A stretch of DNA of 64,000 bases from Halapricum desulfuricans (GTDB lineage: Archaea; Halobacteriota; Halobacteria; Halobacteriales; Haloarculaceae): assembly GCF_017094525.1 (NCBI RefSeq), contig NZ_CP064788.1:806001-870000 (forward strand), in the 5' to 3' direction. Shown in pieces: positions 28,937 to 37,414 of this stretch; positions within the stretch are counted from its first letter, which is position 1; the number at the start of each line of letters is the position of its first letter. Both the position numbers and the translations under genes were made by a program. The notes under the pieces were generated by a model that was given only the letters and a program-made list of their open reading frames with translations, ran no database searches and was not told the DNA's origin.

Positions 28937-28970
28937 CGTCTCTGTCGGCCGAAATCGGCGTACAGAGACG
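28937..28970. promoter_or_regulatory. 34-bp palindrome upstream of the ABC importer operon
   Basis: Arms CGTCTCTGT (28937-28945) and ACAGAGACG (28962-28970) are perfectly complementary; inside them GCCGA and TCGGC (28948-28952, 28955-28959) form a second perfect arm pair around AA, with a 2-nt mismatch on each side between the arms. It lies about 26 bp upstream of the TATA element. It could be an operator for a dimeric regulator of the operon. Confidence 0.5.
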
Positions 28971-28995
28971 GTGCAGCCGTTGCCAGCAACTGTCT

Positions 28996-29003
28996 CGATA
29001 AAC
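28996..29003 (+). promoter_or_regulatory. TATA-like element of the ABC operon
   Basis: CGATAAAC, 28 bp before the ATG at 29028. Confidence 0.45.
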
Positions 29004-29027
29004 GACCCCGGCCCGTCGTATCCGGTA

Positions 29028-30041
29028 ATGGCAAACCGAGAGACGCGGATTTCGAGGCGCACGTATCTCGCAGGCACGGCGGCAGCGACGACTGGCCTCG
29101 CTGGCTGTTCCGTTCTGGGCGGCAGCACCGGCGAACTGACGGTCGCGTACATGCCGATCTTCCCCGACCTGCAGTACTTCGTGATGGACGAACAGGGATA
29201 CTTCGACGATATCGACCGAAAGGTCGTCGGCGAGGAGTTTACCGATGGCCCATCGATCGTCAAGGCCTACGGCGGCGGGGAGATCGACATTGCGATGTTC
29301 GGTGTGGTCCCGGCGATGATCCTCGTCGATCGGGGGCTCCCGGCGAAAGTGACGGCGGCCAACATCAAGGAACCGATGGCGATCCTCGCACACGAGGAAC
29401 TCGGGCCGCTGTGGGACGAACACGGTAGTGACGCCTTCGACGTCTGGCAGGAAGAGCGCGGCGAGCCGTTCCGGTTCGGGACCTTCCCGCAGGGATCCGT
29501 CCCTGACATCCTGCTGCGTTACTGGCTCGAGCAGGAGGGGATCGAGCCCGGGGGCGACGTCGATATCATCGAGATCGGCGGCGCGAACGCCGTCTGGCAG
29601 GCCCTCGCGAACGACGAGATCGACGGCACGTCGATCATGGAGCCAGTCCCGACCCGCGTCCAGTCGGAGTCAGTTCCCTACGAGACATTCAGAACGGCCG
29701 CCCGGATCATGCCCGGTCAGCCGGCGGCCGTGACGCTGATGAGCGACGCCGTCCGGGACAGCGAGGTCGCGACACAGTTCCTCGACGCTCACGTCCGGGC
29801 GAACGAGTACATTCAGGACAACCCCGAACCGACGGCCGAGATCGTCGAGGACGGTATCGGGCTGGATTCGGATCTGGCGCTGTCGGCCCTGCAGGGGCCG
29901 CTGTCGAACTTCGTCACCGATCCCCGCGAGATCGAAAACGGGACGGCGATCTTCTCGGAGTTCGCCGCCCGGACCGGCAAGCTCGACGATCCGCTCTCGC
30001 CGGACGAGATCTTCGATTACAGCGTCTACGAGGGGATCTAA
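29028..30041 (+). CDS. ABC transporter substrate-binding lipoprotein, NMT1/SsuA/TauA type
   Basis: 337 residues. A Tat-type signal with the twin Arg in ISRRTYLAG and a lipobox LAGC (Cys about residue 24) shows export by Tat and lipid anchoring. The mature part follows the NMT1/SsuA pattern: LTVAYMPIFPDLQYFVMDEQG, then EIDIAMFGVVPAMI. The ligand is unknown; relatives bind sulfonates, nitrate, riboflavin or thiamine precursors. First gene of a three-gene importer operon; the permease start is 2 bp after its stop. Confidence 0.88.
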   Translation: MANRETRISRRTYLAGTAAATTGLAGCSVLGGSTGELTVAYMPIFPDLQYFVMDEQGYFDDIDRKVVGEEFTDGPSIVKAYGGGEIDIAMFGVVPAMILVDRGLPAKVTAANIKEPMAILAHEELGPLWDEHGSDAFDVWQEERGEPFRFGTFPQGSVPDILLRYWLEQEGIEPGGDVDIIEIGGANAVWQALANDEIDGTSIMEPVPTRVQSESVPYETFRTAARIMPGQPAAVTLMSDAVRDSEVATQFLDAHVRANEYIQDNPEPTAEIVEDGIGLDSDLALSALQGPLSNFVTDPREIENGTAIFSEFAARTGKLDDPLSPDEIFDYSVYEGI

Positions 30042-30043
30042 CC

Positions 30044-30847
30044 GTGGCGACGGACGTCAGCAACGAACTCGACCGGACCGACGACCTCGGGCGGCTCGTG
30101 GACGCGTTCGACCCGCGTCGACTGGTGCTGGGCGCGGTCGGGCTCGCCGGATTCGTCGGCCTGTGGTGGGCTGGTTCGGCCGTCCAGCCGGCGTACGTCC
30201 TCCCGTCGCCGCTCGCTGTCGCCGTGACCGTCCAGTCCGAACTCGCGGCGGGCACGATGCAGGCGGCGCTGTTGGACAGCGTCCGCCACTGGCTGCCGGG
30301 CACGGTCGTCGGGACGACGCTGGGGATCGCCGCCGGCGTCGCGCTGGGCTGGAGTCGATTGCTCGACGAGACGCTGACTCCGGTCGTCCGGGTGCTCCGC
30401 CCCGTCCCCCCGCTGGCGCTGATCGGCTTCGCGATCGCGTGGTTCGGGATCGGTCACGCCGGGGCGGCGTTCATCATCGCGATCGGCGCGTTCTGGATCA
30501 ACTTCTACGCCGCGTACGGCGGCGTCGAGGGCGTCTCCGAGGATCTGCTTGACGTGGCGCGCAGCCTCGGAGTGGGGCGGCAACTCGGCCTGATCAGGAC
30601 GGTCGTTCTCCCGGCCTCGCTGCCCGAGATCACGACCGGGATCCGGACCGGGATCGGCCGGTGCTGGATGCTTGTCGTCGCGGCGGAGATCTTCGGCGCA
30701 CCGGGGATCGGCCGCCAGATATTCCGCGCGGCGAACTCGCTGCAGGTCGATCGCGTGATCGCGTACATCCTCGTGTTGAGTGCCATGTTCCTGCTGGTCG
30801 ACAGCGCGTTCCGGCTGCTCCAGCGGAGGGTTCTCGCATGGCGATAG
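30044..30847 (+). CDS. ABC transporter permease, SsuC/TauC type
   Basis: 267 residues, about six hydrophobic segments. The EAA loop is SEDLLDVARSLGVGRQLGL, followed by the family block VVLPASLPEITTGIRTGIGRCW. It forms the membrane channel for the adjacent binding protein. It starts with GTG 2 bp after the binding-protein stop, and its stop overlaps the ATPase start by 10 bp. Confidence 0.9.
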   Translation: MATDVSNELDRTDDLGRLVDAFDPRRLVLGAVGLAGFVGLWWAGSAVQPAYVLPSPLAVAVTVQSELAAGTMQAALLDSVRHWLPGTVVGTTLGIAAGVALGWSRLLDETLTPVVRVLRPVPPLALIGFAIAWFGIGHAGAAFIIAIGAFWINFYAAYGGVEGVSEDLLDVARSLGVGRQLGLIRTVVLPASLPEITTGIRTGIGRCWMLVVAAEIFGAPGIGRQIFRAANSLQVDRVIAYILVLSAMFLLVDSAFRLLQRRVLAWR

Positions 30848-31599
30848 AAACCACTGCGGATCGCGTCGCGATCGACGACGTGTCGATGGTCTACGACGGC
30901 TCGAACGGTCCCGTCGAGGCGCTTCGAGAGGTGTCCTTCGCGGTCGATCCCGGCGAGTTCGTCACGATCGTCGGTCCCTCTGGCTGTGGCAAGACGACGC
31001 TGTTCCGGATCATTGCCGGGCTGCAGACGCCCACCGAAGGCGAGGTGCGACTGGACGGCGACGTGATCGACGGACCGGGCCCGGATCTGGGGATCGTCTT
31101 CCAGGAGTACCACCTCTTCCCCTGGCGGACGGTCTCGGGCAACGTCGGGTTCGGGCTGGAGCAGGACGGCACGCCGGCGCCCGAGCGTCGTGAGCGCGTC
31201 GAACAACTGCTGGAGACGGTCGGACTCGACGGGTTCGGGGACACCCACCCGAAGGACCTCTCGGGCGGGATGAAACAGCGCGTCGCGCTCGCTCGCGCGC
31301 TGGCTCCCGACCCCGATCTGCTGTTGATGGACGAACCGTTCGGAGCGGTCGACGCACAGACGAAGGCGAAGCTGCAGGAAGAGTTGCTCGACGTCTGGAC
31401 GGAGACGGGCAAGACCGTGCTGTTCGTCACTCACGACATCGAGGAGGCGATCAAACTCGGCGATCGAGTCGTCGTGATGGATCGAGAGCCGGGACGCGTC
31501 CAGGAAATCGTCGACATCGATCTCGAGCGGCCGCGCTCGCGCTCGGATCGCGCCTTCGGCAGCTACTACGAGGAACTCCTCGGACTGATCGAATACTGA
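30838..31599 (+). CDS. ABC transporter ATP-binding protein, SsuB/TauB type
   Basis: 253 residues. The Walker A is GPSGCGKTT (46-54), the Q-loop VFQEYHLFPW, the signature LSGGMKQRVALARAL, the Walker B LLLMDEPF, and the H-loop VTHDIEEAI. This is the subgroup of nitrate/sulfonate/taurine importers. It completes the operon; the next 180 bp hold the 41-bp direct repeats and then mcm. Confidence 0.92.
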   Translation: MAIETTADRVAIDDVSMVYDGSNGPVEALREVSFAVDPGEFVTIVGPSGCGKTTLFRIIAGLQTPTEGEVRLDGDVIDGPGPDLGIVFQEYHLFPWRTVSGNVGFGLEQDGTPAPERRERVEQLLETVGLDGFGDTHPKDLSGGMKQRVALARALAPDPDLLLMDEPFGAVDAQTKAKLQEELLDVWTETGKTVLFVTHDIEEAIKLGDRVVVMDREPGRVQEIVDIDLERPRSRSDRAFGSYYEELLGLIEY

Positions 31600-31604
31600 A
31601 CGGA

Positions 31605-31645
31605 GCACCCCACCCACTCACTTTCGCCGTGCTTTGCCAACCTTC
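31605..31645. repeat. 41-bp direct repeat, copy 1
   Basis: Identical to 31706-31746, beginning GCACCCCACCCACTCAC and ending GCTTTGCCAACCTTC. It starts 5 bp after the ABC operon stop. Confidence 0.9.
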
Positions 31646-31650
31646 AGTTG

Positions 31651-31692
31651 CCACTTTTTCCGCTCGCTCCCGCTGGTCGCTCGCGCAAAAAC
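31651..31692. terminator. Bidirectional terminator-like element between ABC operon and mcm
   Basis: ACTTTTTCC, a GCTCGC-rich core with two near-complementary halves, then GCTCGCGCAAAAAC. T-rich runs flank the core on both strands. The GCTCGCGCAAAAA core also occurs after nuoI (about 380-392), so this is likely a dispersed haloarchaeal intergenic sequence. Confidence 0.4.
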
Positions 31693-31705
31693 TTGGGGAA
31701 AAACC

Positions 31706-31746
31706 GCACCCCACCCACTCACTTTCGCCGTGCTTTGCCAACCTTC
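31706..31746. repeat. 41-bp direct repeat, copy 2
   Basis: Perfect second copy, 101 bp downstream of copy 1 and 33 bp before the mcm start. The repeated segment may carry a promoter or reflect a local duplication around the terminator-like element. Confidence 0.9.
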
Positions 31747-31779
31747 TTGAGTGAGTACGCCCAACTCTGGTTTCACTGA

Positions 31780-33876
31780 ATGGCCACCGCGGACAACACC
31801 GAACTCATCGATCGCTTCGAGGAGTTCTACCGGGATTACTACCGCAACGAGATCGGCGAACTCGCACAGAAGTACCCCTCCGAACAGAAGTCGCTGTTCG
31901 TCGACTGGCAGGACCTCTATCGGTTCGACCCGGATCTGGCCGAGGACGTTCGCAACCAGCCCGAGCAGCTACAAGAGTACGCCGAAGAGGCGCTGCGACT
32001 GTACGACCTCCCTGTCGACGTCAAACTCGGGCAGGCCCACGTCCGGATCGAGAACCTGCCCGAGACGACGGGCATCCGGGACATCCGGGCTGATCACCGC
32101 GGACAACTCATCAGCGTTCAGGGGATCGTCCGTAAGGCCACGGAAGTCCGTCCCAAGGTGACCGACGCGGCCTTCGAGTGTCAGCGTTGCGGGACGCTGA
32201 CCCGCATTCCACAGACGACCGGCGACTTCCAGGAGCCCCACGAGTGCCAGGGCTGTGAACGGCAGGGGCCGTTCCGGATCAACTTCGACCAGTCGGAGTT
32301 CATCGACGCCCAGAAGATCCGCGTTCAGGAATCCCCCGAGGGACTGCGCGGCGGCGAGACGCCCCAGTCGATCGACATCAATATCGAGGACGACATCACT
32401 GGCAACGTCACCGCGGGCGATCACGTCCGCGTGACCGGCGTCCTCAAACTCGACCAGCGCGAGAGCGGCAACGAGAAGACCCCCATGTTCGACACGTACA
32501 TGGACGGGATGACCGTCGAGATCGAGGACGAGCAGTTCGAGGAGATGGACATCACCGACGAGGACAAAAAGGAGATCGTCGAGCTCTCGAACGAACCCGA
32601 CATCTACGAGCAGATGGTCGGCGCGATCGCCCCCTCGATCTACGGCTACGAGCAGGAGAAGCTTTCGATGATCCTCCAGCTGTTCTCGGGCGTCTCGAAG
32701 GACCTCCCCGACGGCTCTCGGATCCGTGGGGACCTGCATATGCTCTTGATCGGTGACCCCGGAACTGGCAAATCGCAGATGTTATCATATATACAAAATA
32801 TCGCCCCGAGATCCGTCTATACATCGGGGAAAGGTAGCAGTGCTGCAGGCCTTACTGCTGCGGCTGTTAGAGACGACTTCGGAGACGGCCAGCAGTGGAC
32901 TTTAGAGGCTGGAGCGCTCGTTCTCGCCGATCAAGGGATCGCGGCAGTCGACGAACTCGACAAGATGGCCGCGGACGATCGATCGGCAATGCACGAAGCA
33001 CTCGAGCAACAGTCAATTAGCGTAAGTAAAGCCGGAATTAACGCGACACTGAAAAGTCGCTGTTCGTTGCTCGGCGCGGCAAACCCCAAGTACGGGCGAT
33101 TCGATCAGTACGAGCCGATCGGCGAGCAGATCGATCTGGAGCCCGCCCTCATTTCGCGGTTCGATCTGATCTTTACGGTCACGGACAAGCCCGACGAGGA
33201 GAAGGATCGAAAGCTGGCCCAGCACATCCTGACGACCAATTACGCGGGCGAGTTGCACACCCACCGTCAGGAGAACGCGACGCCGGACTTCTCGGCGGAG
33301 GAAGTCGAGACTGTCACCGAGGAGGTCGACCCAACAATCGAGCCCGAACTCCTGCGGAAGTACATCGCCTACGCCAAGCGCAACTGCTTCCCGACGATGA
33401 CCGAGGAGGCCAAAGACGAGATCGAGTCGTTCTACGTCGACCTGCGCTCGAAAGGCCAGGACGAGGACGCCGCAGTCCCCGTCACCGCCCGGAAGATCGA
33501 GGCGCTCATCCGGCTGGCGGAATCCTCTGCCCGAGTTCGTCTTTCGGACACTGTCGAGCAACGCGACGCCGAGCGAGTGATCGAGATCGTCCGCTCGTCG
33601 CTGCAGGACATCGGCGTCGACCCCGAGACCGGCGAACTCGACGCCGACGTCGTCGAGACGGGGACCTCGAAGAGCCAGCGCGACCGCATCCAGAATATCA
33701 AGGGGATCATCGCCGACATCCAGGACGAGTACGACGACGGCGCGCCGGTCGAGGTCGTGATCGAGCGCGCCGAGGAAGTCGGGATCGACGAGTCGAAGGC
33801 CGAACACGAGATCGAGAAACTCAAACAGCAAGGCGAGATCTACGAGCCGACCAACGGTAATCTGCGGACGACGTGA
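31780..33876 (+). CDS. mcm: Replicative DNA helicase MCM
   Basis: 698 residues, full length, no intein. The N-terminal domain has the zinc site C134, C137, C156, C159. The AAA+ domain has the Walker A GDPGTGKS (325-332), Walker B LADQGIAAVDELDKM, sensor 1 AANPKYGRF and the arginine finger SRFDLIF; a winged helix ends the protein. It unwinds DNA at the replication fork. Codon use between residues ~335 and ~426 (32782-33060) is unlike the rest: TTA, ATA, AGA, AGT, ATT and GTA codons are common there and nearly absent elsewhere, and GC falls to about 54% over 32761-33060 against about 65% in the line before. This is over the block where MCM inteins are known to insert. Confidence 0.96.
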   Translation: MATADNTELIDRFEEFYRDYYRNEIGELAQKYPSEQKSLFVDWQDLYRFDPDLAEDVRNQPEQLQEYAEEALRLYDLPVDVKLGQAHVRIENLPETTGIRDIRADHRGQLISVQGIVRKATEVRPKVTDAAFECQRCGTLTRIPQTTGDFQEPHECQGCERQGPFRINFDQSEFIDAQKIRVQESPEGLRGGETPQSIDINIEDDITGNVTAGDHVRVTGVLKLDQRESGNEKTPMFDTYMDGMTVEIEDEQFEEMDITDEDKKEIVELSNEPDIYEQMVGAIAPSIYGYEQEKLSMILQLFSGVSKDLPDGSRIRGDLHMLLIGDPGTGKSQMLSYIQNIAPRSVYTSGKGSSAAGLTAAAVRDDFGDGQQWTLEAGALVLADQGIAAVDELDKMAADDRSAMHEALEQQSISVSKAGINATLKSRCSLLGAANPKYGRFDQYEPIGEQIDLEPALISRFDLIFTVTDKPDEEKDRKLAQHILTTNYAGELHTHRQENATPDFSAEEVETVTEEVDPTIEPELLRKYIAYAKRNCFPTMTEEAKDEIESFYVDLRSKGQDEDAAVPVTARKIEALIRLAESSARVRLSDTVEQRDAERVIEIVRSSLQDIGVDPETGELDADVVETGTSKSQRDRIQNIKGIIADIQDEYDDGAPVEVVIERAEEVGIDESKAEHEIEKLKQQGEIYEPTNGNLRTT

Positions 33877-33891
33877 TCGTTTGGCACGCGA

Positions 33892-34830
33892 TCAGCGGTC
33901 GAACTCGCCGTCTTCGGAGACAGCATCGAGTGCTGTCGCCGCGTGCGCGAGCAACAACTCAAGCAGTTGCACGTCCTCGTCGTTGAACTCGAGGTCGTCG
34001 GTCAGCGCCAGTAATACCGCGGACGCGCCGTCGAGGTCAGTGATCCGTAGCGTGATCGCGCCGTCGGCACGCTCTTCGAGCGAGTCGGGGATCGATTCGT
34101 GGATCACGACGGTCGTGGGCTCCTGTTCTCGTGACCGGCTGGCCAGTTCGACGAGCCCCTCGTCGGAGACGCCGACCACCGTGCTATCTACGATCCGAGA
34201 GTCCTCGCCACCGACGACGACGAAGGCCGCCTCGGTCAGACCGAGCAGTCCCTGCAGTGCCTGGATGCACAGCGCGCTCACCGCGTCGATAGAGTCGCTG
34301 CGGGTGAGCTCCCGGCCGTAGGTGTTGACGTCCATCGCCTTGTTGGCGAACTGTTCGATGCGGTCGCGTTCGGTTTCGAGCGCGCGCTGGTGTGCCAGCC
34401 CCCGGGCGTCGTAGAGTCCGACGAGGACGCCGACAACGGCACCGACGGTGACGTGGTTGATCGCGATCGCGGGAGCCAGTCCGAGAACGTCAACTGTCGG
34501 CCTGGCCTGCTGGCTGAAGACGACCAGCGCCGAGACCGACGCGAACAGTACCGCGCTGGCGACGCCCCATCCTGCGATCCGCGGAAGTTCCTGTTCGTAT
34601 TCCGACTGGTCGGTTAACCAGTAGCCGATGTAGACGAGCGCACCGGCCACGAACAGGAACGGGACTGTCTCGACGGCGAAGACGACGGCACCTGTCTGTC
34701 CTTCGAACCCGTCCAGTTGCTGGATCCCCTGTACGAACTGGACGAGCACGAGGATCGCTCCCGCGAATGCGATCGCCCCGCCGAACAGCTCTCGTCGTTG
34801 CATTGCCCGTAGCATCTGTCCCCATCGCAT
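33892..34830 (-). CDS. Membrane protein with C-terminal GAF domain
   Basis: 312 residues. Four hydrophobic segments lie within residues ~15-140, followed by a helical linker (ALETERDRIEQFANKAMDV) and a GAF-like domain from ~175 to 300. There is no histidine-kinase, HAMP or other output domain, so it may sense a ligand for a partner. ATG at 34830 is used; ATGs at 34815 and 34803 are possible, the last giving MQRRELFGG. It is convergent with mcm and divergent from the helicase gene. Confidence 0.75.
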   Translation of the reverse strand: MRWGQMLRAMQRRELFGGAIAFAGAILVLVQFVQGIQQLDGFEGQTGAVVFAVETVPFLFVAGALVYIGYWLTDQSEYEQELPRIAGWGVASAVLFASVSALVVFSQQARPTVDVLGLAPAIAINHVTVGAVVGVLVGLYDARGLAHQRALETERDRIEQFANKAMDVNTYGRELTRSDSIDAVSALCIQALQGLLGLTEAAFVVVGGEDSRIVDSTVVGVSDEGLVELASRSREQEPTTVVIHESIPDSLEERADGAITLRITDLDGASAVLLALTDDLEFNDEDVQLLELLLAHAATALDAVSEDGEFDR

Positions 34831-34928
34831 TCAAACTATCCCGGCGTCGGGCACGATCGCACTCTTTCGATGTCCACTTTCACTCCGGTGGGCGAACGTT
34901 TTTGCCTGCGAGCGATGAACACAGTCGT

Positions 34929-37148
34929 GTGGCAACAGAGCCGTCGTATCTCCGGTTTTTCCCCTACGAGCAGCCCTACGACCACCAGCGAGAGGCGATG
35001 GGGCGGATCTACGACGCGCTCGGAGACGGTCGGGACGTGCTCTTTGAAGGGGCCTGCGGGACGGGCAAGACGCTTGCGTCGCTGACGCCGGCACTGGAGT
35101 ACGCCCGCGAGACCGACAAGACCGTCGTCATCACGACGAACGTCCACCAGCAGACCCGTCAGTTCATCGAGGAGGCCAGCGCGATCGCACAGACCGAGGA
35201 CCTGCGTGCGGTCGTCTTCCGCGGGAAGGCCTCGATGTGTCACATCGACGTCGGTTACGAGGAGTGTCAGGCCCTGCGGGACACGACCCGCGAACAGGTC
35301 GAACTCGAACGCGAACGGGCCGAACTCGAGCGCCGCCAGCGGGAACTGCTCGACGCGAGCCAAGCCGGCGAGGGCGAGGCCGCGGAGGCACGGTCGGCCG
35401 TGATGGATGACCTTGAGTCGATCGAGGACGACCTCTCGGCGTTCGAGGACCGGGCGACCTGCGAGCACTACTACCGGAACCTGACCGCCGACATCGACGA
35501 GTTCTACGCGTGGCTGTACGACGACGTTCGCACGCCCGACGACATCTACGCATACGCCGACCGGCAGGGCCTGTGTGGGTACGAACTCCTCAAGGAGGGG
35601 ATGGACGGGGTCGATCTGGTGATCGCGAACTATCATCACCTGCTGGATCCGATGATCCGCGAGCAGTTCTTCCGGTGGCTGGGTCGCGACCCCGGGGACG
35701 TCATCGCGGTCTTCGACGAGGCGCACAACGTCGAGGACGCCGCTCGCGAGCACGCCCGGCGGACGCTCACTGAGACCACACTCGGGCAGGCGCTGGAGGA
35801 ACTCGAGGAGACCGACGACCCCCGCGTCGAGGCTGCCCGAAACGTCATCGAGACTTACCGGGACGCTCTCGCGGCGACCTACAGGGAGACGATGGGTCCC
35901 GACACGGTTCGGGAAGCGGAGGTCGACGATCAGTGGACGGACCTGTCGATCGCCAACGAGGACCGCAAGGACGACCTGACGCTGTCGTTCCTGCGCTCCT
36001 ACACCGGTCCCGGCTACCGTGAGGAACTGGAGCGCGCGCTGGAACTCGGTCGGGAACTCGACCAGCGCTACGAGGAGGCCTACAAGGACGGCGAGACCAC
36101 CGTTCGCAAGGAGTGTCAGACGCTGCAGGCGGCGACGTTCCTCGAAGCGTGGTTCGACGAGGGTGACAGTCAGGGGATGTATCCCGTCATAAGCGTTCGT
36201 AAGCAGACTGACGACGGACAGAACGGCCTCGGTGACGACTCGGCTGGGGAAATATATGGTCGCGCCGAGTTGTACACGTGTATCCCCGAGCGCGTCACTC
36301 GGTCGCTGTTCGACGACCTCCACGCGGGAGTGTTGATGAGCGCGACGCTGCGACCGTTCGAGGTGACTGAGGATGTACTCGGCCTGACTGACGCAGAGAC
36401 GATGGCCTACGGTGCGCAGTTCCCAGCGGAACGTCGGCGGACCTACGCCGTGCAAGCGCCCGCGCTGTTCGCCAGCGAGCGTGACGATCCGGCCACTCAG
36501 GACACCGTCACGAGGGTGCTGGAGGACGCGGTCGAGTTCACGCCGGGGAACACGCTCGCCTTCTTCCCGAGTTACGCCGAGGCCGAACGGTACTACCACC
36601 GGGTCGAGACCGACGCGGAGCGATATCTCGACGAACCAGCCACGCCGGCCAACGAGTTGCGCGAGGAGTTCACCGGCAGCGACGACGGCGTGCTCTTCTC
36701 GTCGCTGTGGGGGACGCTCACCGAGGGCGTCAGTTACGACGGCGACGACGCCCGGACGGTCGTGGTGGTCGGCGTACCCTATCCGCATCTCGACGATCGG
36801 ATGGACGCCGTCCAGCAGGCCTATCAGGTCGCCTTCGGCGGCGAGGGACCCGATGGAGACGACGAAGCTGGCTGGCGGTATGCCGTCGAGATCCCCACGG
36901 TTCGAAAGACCCGGCAGGCGCTGGGGCGGGTCGTGCGCTCGCCGACGGATTTCGGGGCGCGGATTCTCGTCGACAAACGCTACACCCGCGACGCCGAGAT
37001 CGAGATGCGCGACTACGCCGTCCGCAAGACTTTCCCGCCGGAGGAGCGCGCGGAGATGATCGATGTCGAACCGGAGAAGTTGAAGTTCGGGCTGTTGAAC
37101 TTCTACAACGATCTGGACGCCTACGATGGGGATCCGCCGAAGCCGTGA
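34929..37148 (+). CDS. XPD/Rad3-family ATP-dependent DNA helicase with Fe-S site
   Basis: 739 residues. Superfamily 2 motifs are seen: Walker A GACGTGKT (41-48) and the DEAH box (263-266), with C-terminal blocks SATLRPFE, LFSSLWGTLTEGVSYDGD and QALGRVVRSPTDFG. Four cysteines at 104, 113, 178 and 216 match the [4Fe-4S] ligands of XPD. The spacer between them carries a Glu/Arg-rich coiled coil (~122-175), longer than in standard XPD. The GTG at 34929 was chosen because family homology starts there and the upstream frame overlaps the divergent gene. Confidence 0.9.
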   Translation: MATEPSYLRFFPYEQPYDHQREAMGRIYDALGDGRDVLFEGACGTGKTLASLTPALEYARETDKTVVITTNVHQQTRQFIEEASAIAQTEDLRAVVFRGKASMCHIDVGYEECQALRDTTREQVELERERAELERRQRELLDASQAGEGEAAEARSAVMDDLESIEDDLSAFEDRATCEHYYRNLTADIDEFYAWLYDDVRTPDDIYAYADRQGLCGYELLKEGMDGVDLVIANYHHLLDPMIREQFFRWLGRDPGDVIAVFDEAHNVEDAAREHARRTLTETTLGQALEELEETDDPRVEAARNVIETYRDALAATYRETMGPDTVREAEVDDQWTDLSIANEDRKDDLTLSFLRSYTGPGYREELERALELGRELDQRYEEAYKDGETTVRKECQTLQAATFLEAWFDEGDSQGMYPVISVRKQTDDGQNGLGDDSAGEIYGRAELYTCIPERVTRSLFDDLHAGVLMSATLRPFEVTEDVLGLTDAETMAYGAQFPAERRRTYAVQAPALFASERDDPATQDTVTRVLEDAVEFTPGNTLAFFPSYAEAERYYHRVETDAERYLDEPATPANELREEFTGSDDGVLFSSLWGTLTEGVSYDGDDARTVVVVGVPYPHLDDRMDAVQQAYQVAFGGEGPDGDDEAGWRYAVEIPTVRKTRQALGRVVRSPTDFGARILVDKRYTRDAEIEMRDYAVRKTFPPEERAEMIDVEPEKLKFGLLNFYNDLDAYDGDPPKP

Positions 37149-37152
37149 GAAG

Positions 37153-37181
37153 CGAGGCTCTGATCGGAGCGAAGAGCCTCG
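37153..37181 (+). terminator. Hairpin directly after the helicase stop
   Basis: Perfect 9-bp arms CGAGGCTCT and AGAGCCTCG around an 11-nt loop, 4 bp after the stop. No T-run follows. The second arm runs into the first unit of the 62-bp tandem repeat. Confidence 0.4.
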
Positions 37182-37414
37182 AAATAGTCGAGCGGGGAGC
37201 AGAGCGACCCGCGAGCAGCGAGGACGACCGCAGGGAGTCCTCGAAATAGTCGAGCGGGGAGCAGAGCGACCCGCGAGCAGCGAGGACGACCGCAGGGAGT
37301 CCTCGAAATAGTCGAGCGGGGAGCAGAGCGACCCGCGAGCAGCGAGGACGACCGCAGGGAGTCCTCGAAATAGTCGAGCGGGGAGCAGAGCGACCCGCGA
37401 GCAGCGAGGACGAC
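37176..37414. repeat. 62-bp tandem repeat, almost four units
   Basis: Units begin at 37176, 37238, 37300 and 37362; the last stops after 53 bp at 37414. Units are practically identical, apart from the first base. Each contains an imperfect dyad CTCGAAATAGTCGAG and the purine-rich stretch GGGGAGCAGAGCGACC. 62 is not a multiple of three and no gene covers the array. There are no unique spacers, so it is not a CRISPR. The gap from 37149 to 37542 (394 bp) also holds an AT-richer part (37430-37480) before the next promoter. Confidence 0.95.

Noticed and set aside
28877-29008. Small plus-strand ORF (ATG at 28877, ~43 codons) before the ABC operon
   Set aside because: It runs through the palindrome and has no haloarchaeal codon pattern, acidic composition or family resemblance.
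27498-29027. Long N-terminal extension of the ABC binding protein
   Set aside because: It is antisense to pus10; the Tat signal and lipobox begin at the ATG at 29028.
31451-31741. Small minus-strand ORF covering the 41-bp repeats
   Set aside because: It reads repeated and terminator-like DNA, overlaps the ABC ATPase gene and has no domain or promoter.
31780-33876. Intein inside mcm
   Set aside because: The protein is continuous through all helicase motifs at normal length; only the codon-use footprint is unusual.
37176-37414. CRISPR-like array
   Set aside because: Units follow each other without unique spacers and there are no cas genes; it is a plain tandem repeat.
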